This document shows, piece after piece, positions 6,817 through 10,396 of a stretch of 10,396 nucleotides of DNA. Each line of letters opens with the position of its first letter. Within the stretch, counting starts at the first letter, position 1. The DNA is taken from positions 1 through 10,396 of the forward strand of contig JAFZOA010000718.1 in assembly GCA_017550775.1 (NCBI GenBank), given 5' to 3'. Below the pieces are notes generated by a model that saw only the letters and a list, made by a program, of their open reading frames with translations, made no database searches and had not been told where the DNA came from. This stretch comes from Ruminiclostridium sp. (lineage in GTDB: Bacteria > Bacillota_A > Clostridia > Oscillospirales > Ruminococcaceae). Both the position numbers and the translations under genes were made by a program.

Positions 6817-7581
6817 TTGAATATTACGATGATCATAGGATGGGTCGTATCTATCGGACTTATCCTGTACGGCATTTTCAGCGGCGGTCAGCTTGATTGG
6901 TTCATTGATATCCCGTCTCTGATGATCACAGTCGGCGGTACATTCGGCGTACTTATCGCGATATCGCCTATGTCGCTTTTGAAGAGCGTTCCCGCGCTTT
7001 TCAAATATGCGCTCTTCCCGCCCAAGTTCAAGGCGGAGGACTATATCACACAGATCGTTGAATTTGCAAATACCGCACGAAGCAAGGGTCTTCTTGCTCT
7101 TGAAGACAGCGCGAACAAATGCGAGGATCCGTTCATGAAGCAGAGCCTCATGCTCATAGTTGACGCGAACGACTCCGCAAAGGTAAGAGAAATGCTTGAA
7201 GGCTCTCTCTCGTTCATGGAAGAACGTCACGAAGCCGGTCAGAACTTCTTCGGTAAGGGCGCGTCACTCGCCCCTGCGTTCGGTATGCTCGGTACGCTGG
7301 TCGGACTTGTAATCATGCTTCAGAACCTGGACGGCGGCGACCTCGGACCCGCTATGGCGGTTGCTCTTATCACGACGTTCTACGGTTCGTTCTTCGCAAA
7401 CGTTGTATTTACACCTCTTGAAACCGCGCTTAAGAACGCGCACGCGTCGGAGGTGCTCTGTATGCAGATAGTCATCGAGGGTGTCATGGCGATAGCCGAG
7501 GGCTCTAACCCCCGAATGATAAAGGAAAAGCTCGAATTCATGCTTCCTAAGTCCGCAAAACCGAAGGAAGAGAAAAAATAA
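6817..7581 (+). CDS. motA: Flagellar motor stator protein MotA
   Basis: MotA surrounds MotB in the membrane and turns ion flow into torque on FliG. The product is 254 residues, normal for Gram-positive MotA. The start is a TTG, favoured by the ribosome binding site and by homology: the first helix MNITMIIGWVVSIGLILYGI aligns with the family from residue 1. Further helices are at about 34-50 (LMITVGGTFGVLIAIS), 150-170 (SLAPAFGMLGTLVGLVIML) and 177-199. The cytoplasmic loop carries ARSKGLLALE, with Arg88 and Glu96 matching the charged residues known to contact FliG. Pro153 (APAFGM) and Pro200 (FTPLETALK) match the two conserved prolines of MotA/PomA. The C-terminus is lysine-rich. The coupling ion (H+ or Na+) cannot be decided from the sequence by eye. 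Confidence 0.96.
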   Translation: MNITMIIGWVVSIGLILYGIFSGGQLDWFIDIPSLMITVGGTFGVLIAISPMSLLKSVPALFKYALFPPKFKAEDYITQIVEFANTARSKGLLALEDSANKCEDPFMKQSLMLIVDANDSAKVREMLEGSLSFMEERHEAGQNFFGKGASLAPAFGMLGTLVGLVIMLQNLDGGDLGPAMAVALITTFYGSFFANVVFTPLETALKNAHASEVLCMQIVIEGVMAIAEGSNPRMIKEKLEFMLPKSAKPKEEKK

Positions 7582-7603
7582 CCGATATTTTTCAAAAATA
7601 ATA

Positions 7604-7632
7604 TTGCAATACCCTGCTTTTTATGGTATAAT
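7604..7632 (+). promoter_or_regulatory. Sigma-A promoter with extended -10 in front of motB
   Basis: TTGCAA (7604-7609) and TATAAT (7627-7632) are separated by 17 bp, and TGG directly before the -10 box gives an extended -10 element. Transcription should begin near 7639, about 49 nt before motB. The -10 box overlaps an inverted repeat GGTAT (7625-7629) and ATACC (7636-7640), which could be an operator. This would let motB be made independently of motA. Confidence 0.75.
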
Positions 7633-7635
7633 ATA

Positions 7636-7674
7636 ATACCGACTGTTTAAAGGCTTTGCTTTTTCGGACGGTAT
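7636..7674 (+). other. Stem-loop at the 5' end of the predicted motB transcript
   Basis: ATACCG (7636-7641) pairs with CGGTAT (7669-7674); inside, 7643-7645 pair with 7665-7667 and AAAG (7649-7652) pairs with CTTT (7659-7662) around a 6-nt loop. The stem begins at about the predicted transcription start and ends 2 nt before the motB ribosome binding site (GGAG, 7677-7680). It might stabilise the mRNA or limit ribosome access. No T-run follows the 3' arm. Confidence 0.45.
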
Positions 7675-7687
7675 ATGGAGAGAAGAT

Positions 7688-8749
7688 ATGGCAAAGAAAA
7701 AAGTCAAGGTCATACATACGGGCGTTGACGAATGGATGGCTACGTACTCGGACATGGTAACGCTGCTGATGTGCTTCTTCGTACTTCTGTACGCGGCATC
7801 CACCCCGGACGATACCAAGTTCCAGTACATATTCCAGTCCTTCAACAGCCAGGGCAAATATATCAACCCGTTCGTTCTCGAAGAGGTCAATGACGGCTCG
7901 GCAAAGTCGGACGAGGACGGAAATACCGATACCCCGCCCGCCAGCGGTGAGGGTACCACCTCCGCGGAAAACGACCAGATGGGTCTTCCGAATAACTTCG
8001 ACGACCTGTTCGCATGGCTCTCGTCTGCGGCGGCATCAAGCGAATACTCTGACGCGATCGACGTTTCACAGTCCTCTTCGTCGCGTATAAACATCAGATT
8101 CAATAACTCGATAATGTTCGACGGCGACAGCGCTGTGCTCAAGGACAGCGGTAAAAAGGCGCTTAAAGAGATAATGCCCGGGCTCAAAGCCATAGGCGAA
8201 TATATCAAGAGCATCAAGGTCCAGGGTCACACCGCCCAGGGTCTTTCCGCAGTCAACGACTGGGATCTGTCCTCTGCGAGAGCCTGCTCGGTGCTGAAAT
8301 ACATGGACTGGTCCCGCATTGTGGACAGCGATAAGTACATCGCCGAGGGCCGCGCGCAGTACGACCCGGTAGTTCCCAACGATACCGAGGCGCACAGACA
8401 GGAAAACCGTCGTGTCGAGCTCGTTATCACGAGAAACGAGATAAGCTCTGCGGACACACCGATAATCGAGGATATGTTGCTTTACGACTATGGCATCTCC
8501 AACGCGCAGACCGACTCTATCGACAGGACGAGCACGGACGGCGGCGTTTCCGACGATACGATAGCCCAGATAATCTCGGGTCTTGACTCCAAGTACTCCG
8601 GCACCCCGATTGCAGAGGTCGGCGAGGATGACGACTACATGGGTCCGTCGTTCAGCATACCGGTGTCCGAGATACCCGAGGATATACTCCAGGAGCTTCC
8701 CGCAGAGGAAGAGGAAGCCGCAGAGGAGACCGAAGCGGCTGAGGAGTGA
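7688..8749 (+). CDS. motB: Flagellar motor stator protein MotB
   Basis: MotB provides the ion-binding aspartate of the stator and anchors it to peptidoglycan. The 353-residue product starts at an ATG 7 nt after GGAG. It has a short basic N-terminus (MAKKKVKV), one membrane helix at about 22-38 (DMVTLLMCFFVLLYAAS), and the essential ion-binding residue as Asp22 in the TYSDMVTLL motif. A polar Gly/Ser/Asp linker (about 65-100) leads to the OmpA-like peptidoglycan-binding domain at about 130-250, with IMFDGDSAVL, VQGHTAQG (the usual Asp after HT is Ala), DLSSARA and ENRRVELVI. After this domain comes an extra tail of about 100 residues (251-353), very acidic at its end (EEEEAAEE), which typical MotB lacks. 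It is separated from motA by 106 bp with its own promoter, whereas motA and motB usually touch. MotB is clear; tail function is unknown. Confidence 0.96.
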   Translation: MAKKKVKVIHTGVDEWMATYSDMVTLLMCFFVLLYAASTPDDTKFQYIFQSFNSQGKYINPFVLEEVNDGSAKSDEDGNTDTPPASGEGTTSAENDQMGLPNNFDDLFAWLSSAAASSEYSDAIDVSQSSSSRINIRFNNSIMFDGDSAVLKDSGKKALKEIMPGLKAIGEYIKSIKVQGHTAQGLSAVNDWDLSSARACSVLKYMDWSRIVDSDKYIAEGRAQYDPVVPNDTEAHRQENRRVELVITRNEISSADTPIIEDMLLYDYGISNAQTDSIDRTSTDGGVSDDTIAQIISGLDSKYSGTPIAEVGEDDDYMGPSFSIPVSEIPEDILQELPAEEEEAAEETEAAEE

Positions 8750-8802
8750 CGATAAACACCTCGAATAACGAAACTAAACAGGGAAAGAGAGGTGAAATTT
8801 GA

Positions 8803-9792
8803 ATGGCTGAAACCCTTACGCAGGAACAGATAGACGCGCTGCTGAGCAGTGCGATGTCCGGTGAGGTGGTCGAAAGCTCAAAGGAGCCCGACGTCAAGGA
8901 ATATGACTTCCGGGCACCGAAAAAGTTTACCAAAGAGCGGATCAAGATACTCGACAGTATCTTCGACAACTACGCGAGACTTCTGTCCTCGTATCTGACG
9001 GGTCTGCTGAGACTGTACTGCAAGGTAAGCCTTGCGTCTATAGAAGAGCAGAGGTATTTCGAGTTCAACAACGCGCTTCCCGACTATGTAATGATGGGAA
9101 CCCTCGACCTCGGCATACACGATGATGATATAGGTACGGTGACCGCCATAGTTCAGCTTTCAAATTCACTGACATATATTCTTATAGACCGGCTTCTCGG
9201 AGGACGCGGTGAGTATAAGGACGCGGACAGAGATTTCACCGAGATAGAGGTCAGCATAATAGACAAGATAATCAACAATATGTCGGCGCTGCTCCACGAT
9301 CCGTGGGAGCCTTATGTGGAGGTAAATCCGAGCGTCGTCAACATCGAGACAAACTCGCGTGTCTATTCCGCGGTGGACTATGACGATACGATGATCCTCG
9401 TAGCGCTCGAAGCCACGGTAAGCGACACAAAAACGATCATAACGATATGTATGCCCGCGCTGAGCCTTGACGAGCTTATGCAGAAGTACGTTTCCAAGTC
9501 GGTAAGAAGCACAAGGCGGTTTGATGCGGTAAGAGAACAGGAAAGACGCGACAATATCATGAGGGCGCTCAATGACACCTCGCTCAATATCGTCGCGGAG
9601 CTCGGAAAAACCTCTCTTGATGTTTCGGACGTACTTAATCTGCAGGTCGACGATATTATACCGCTTGATATGAGCATCGAAAGCAATGTGACTCTGAAGA
9701 TAGGAAACAGGGTATGGTTCGACGGAAAGCTCGGCTCGTACAACCAGAACAAAGCGGTTAAGATCGAGAATGTGTTCAGAAATGAGGGTTAA
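8803..9792 (+). CDS. fliM: Flagellar motor switch protein FliM
   Basis: FliM is the middle layer of the C-ring; it binds CheY-P and FliG and sets rotation direction. The product is 329 residues, close to the family norm. The N-terminal CheY-P-binding peptide is present at 4-14 (TLTQEQIDALL). The middle CheC-like domain (about 40-230) includes PKKFTKERIKIL, the FliG-contacting GGxG motif as GGRG at 133-136, and DFTEIEVSIID. The C-terminal SpoA/FliN-like domain (about 255-325) has VAELGKTSLDVSDVLNLQVD and VWFDGKLGSYNQNKAVKI. The ATG at 8803 is preceded by AGAGGTGA. The gap from motB is only 53 bp, so fliL, which commonly sits here, is absent. fliY begins 3 bp after its stop. Confidence 0.97.
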   Translation: MAETLTQEQIDALLSSAMSGEVVESSKEPDVKEYDFRAPKKFTKERIKILDSIFDNYARLLSSYLTGLLRLYCKVSLASIEEQRYFEFNNALPDYVMMGTLDLGIHDDDIGTVTAIVQLSNSLTYILIDRLLGGRGEYKDADRDFTEIEVSIIDKIINNMSALLHDPWEPYVEVNPSVVNIETNSRVYSAVDYDDTMILVALEATVSDTKTIITICMPALSLDELMQKYVSKSVRSTRRFDAVREQERRDNIMRALNDTSLNIVAELGKTSLDVSDVLNLQVDDIIPLDMSIESNVTLKIGNRVWFDGKLGSYNQNKAVKIENVFRNEG

Positions 9793-9795
9793 CGG

Positions 9796-10396
9796 ATGTC
9801 TAATATAGAAATTTCCGAGATGGAAAAGGACGCCCTTGGCGAAGTCATGAATATAAGCATGGGAAGCGCGGCTACCGCGGTTTCCGAGCTGCTCAGCGCC
9901 AAGGTGTGGATCACGACCCCGAGGGTAGAGATCGTAAGAGCGGACGATATGCTCCAATACGACAAGCTGGAGCCTGCGGTCTGCGTTAAAATCGAATATG
10001 TAAAGGGACTTTCCGGTAACAACCTCATGGTTCTGAGACAGGACGACGTCCAGATGATCCTCAATCAGCTCATGGGCCAGCCTCTCGTGGTGACTCCGGA
10101 TTTCGAGTTTGACGAGCTTAATATAAGCGCGGTGTCCGAAGTCATGAACCAGATGATGGGCGCGAGCGCCACCGCTCTGTCAGACTTCCTCGGTATTGTG
10201 GTGGATATCTCCACTCCGACACCGTACATCATGGAGAATATCGACCTTACCGAAGTCCAGGACTTCGCGGACGAGGAACAGGTCGCCGCGATATACTTCG
10301 ACCTCACGATAGACGGGGTCATCAAGTCGGAGTTCTGCTCGGTGCTCACGATAGAGCTCGCGAAGTTCATCGCGCAGAAGGTGCTCGGTACAGCGG
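9796..10396 (+). CDS. fliY: Motor switch phosphatase FliY (CheC-FliN fusion), 3' partial
   Basis: FliY is a C-ring component of Gram-positive bacteria that also removes phosphate from CheY-P. The window ends after 200 codons, so the C-terminal FliN/SpoA domain is not seen. The visible part is a CheC/FliY phosphatase domain with both active-site motifs intact in the pattern D/S-x3-E-x2-N-x22-P: Asp12, Glu16, Asn19, Pro42, and Ser111, Glu115, Asn118, Pro141. These two complete motifs separate it from plain FliN and from CheX. The ATG at 9796 has GAGGG (9784-9788) inside the end of fliM. It cannot start further upstream, because the fliM stop TAA lies two codons before it in the same frame. It therefore lacks the N-terminal CheY-binding peptide found in Bacillus FliY. 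CheC alone is the alternative, but position after fliM favours FliY. Confidence 0.9.
   Translation, partial: MSNIEISEMEKDALGEVMNISMGSAATAVSELLSAKVWITTPRVEIVRADDMLQYDKLEPAVCVKIEYVKGLSGNNLMVLRQDDVQMILNQLMGQPLVVTPDFEFDELNISAVSEVMNQMMGASATALSDFLGIVVDISTPTPYIMENIDLTEVQDFADEEQVAAIYFDLTIDGVIKSEFCSVLTIELAKFIAQKVLGTA

Noticed and set aside
7581..7588. ACCGATAT resembling a sigma-28 -10 box before motB
   Set aside because: No TAAA -35 box lies about 15 bp upstream; the nearest TAA-like sequence is too far away, and a better sigma-A promoter is found just downstream.
7586..7599. AT-only hairpin ATTTTT/AAAAAT after motA as a terminator
   Set aside because: It has no GC pairs and is likely a chance product of AT-rich spacer sequence.
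9166..9957. Minus-strand open frame of 263 codons over fliM and fliY
   Set aside because: Antisense to two well-supported genes, with no recognisable domain.
1..10396. CRISPR arrays, tRNA/rRNA genes, insertion sequences, integrases or toxin-antitoxin genes
   Set aside because: I saw no spaced direct repeats, no tRNA cloverleaf, no transposase-like frame and no short paired toxin-antitoxin frames on either strand.

Overview
The window is part of a flagellar gene cluster from a Gram-positive, motile bacterium, most likely a member of the Clostridia (a gut-type, moderately GC-rich Firmicute). The evidence is the gene set fliK-flgD-TIGR02530 gene-flgE-flbD/swrD-motA-motB-fliM-fliY, the presence of FliY (a CheC-FliN fusion) and FlbD/SwrD, the strong AGGAGG-type ribosome binding sites, and the consensus sigma-A promoters. 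I cannot name a species. All real genes are on the + strand.

Layout: 1-1263 is the 3' part of a MATE-family multidrug exporter gene, unrelated to motility. A weak hairpin follows it. The next 220 bp are AT-rich and carry a near-perfect sigma-A promoter (TTGACT-17-TATAAT) that opens the flagellar block. First come hook-assembly genes: fliK (hook-length ruler), flgD (hook cap), the small TIGR02530 flagellar-operon gene, and flgE (an unusually long hook protein). Then come flbD/swrD and the stator genes motA and motB, and finally the switch/C-ring genes fliM and fliY; fliY runs off the window.

The products work in sequence. FlgD caps hook growth while FlgE polymerises and FliK measures length. 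MotA/MotB form the ion-driven stator, and FlbD/SwrD-type proteins raise motor torque in Bacillus. FliM/FliY form the rotor switch that receives CheY-P, with FliY also removing the phosphate.

Most genes are spaced by 3-20 bp. Three gaps break this pattern and carry structure. The flgE-flbD gap has a strong GC hairpin. The 134-bp flbD-motA gap holds a 17-bp imperfect inverted repeat enclosing about 46 nt, overlapping a terminator-like hairpin with a T-run. The motA-motB gap has its own extended -10 sigma-A promoter followed by a leader hairpin.

I did not find a wholly new system. The unusual points are these RNA-like structures, the duplicated domains in FlgD and FlgE, a long acidic tail on MotB, the absence of fliL between motB and fliM, a FliY lacking the N-terminal CheY-binding peptide, and an operon that begins at fliK instead of the usual basal-body genes.
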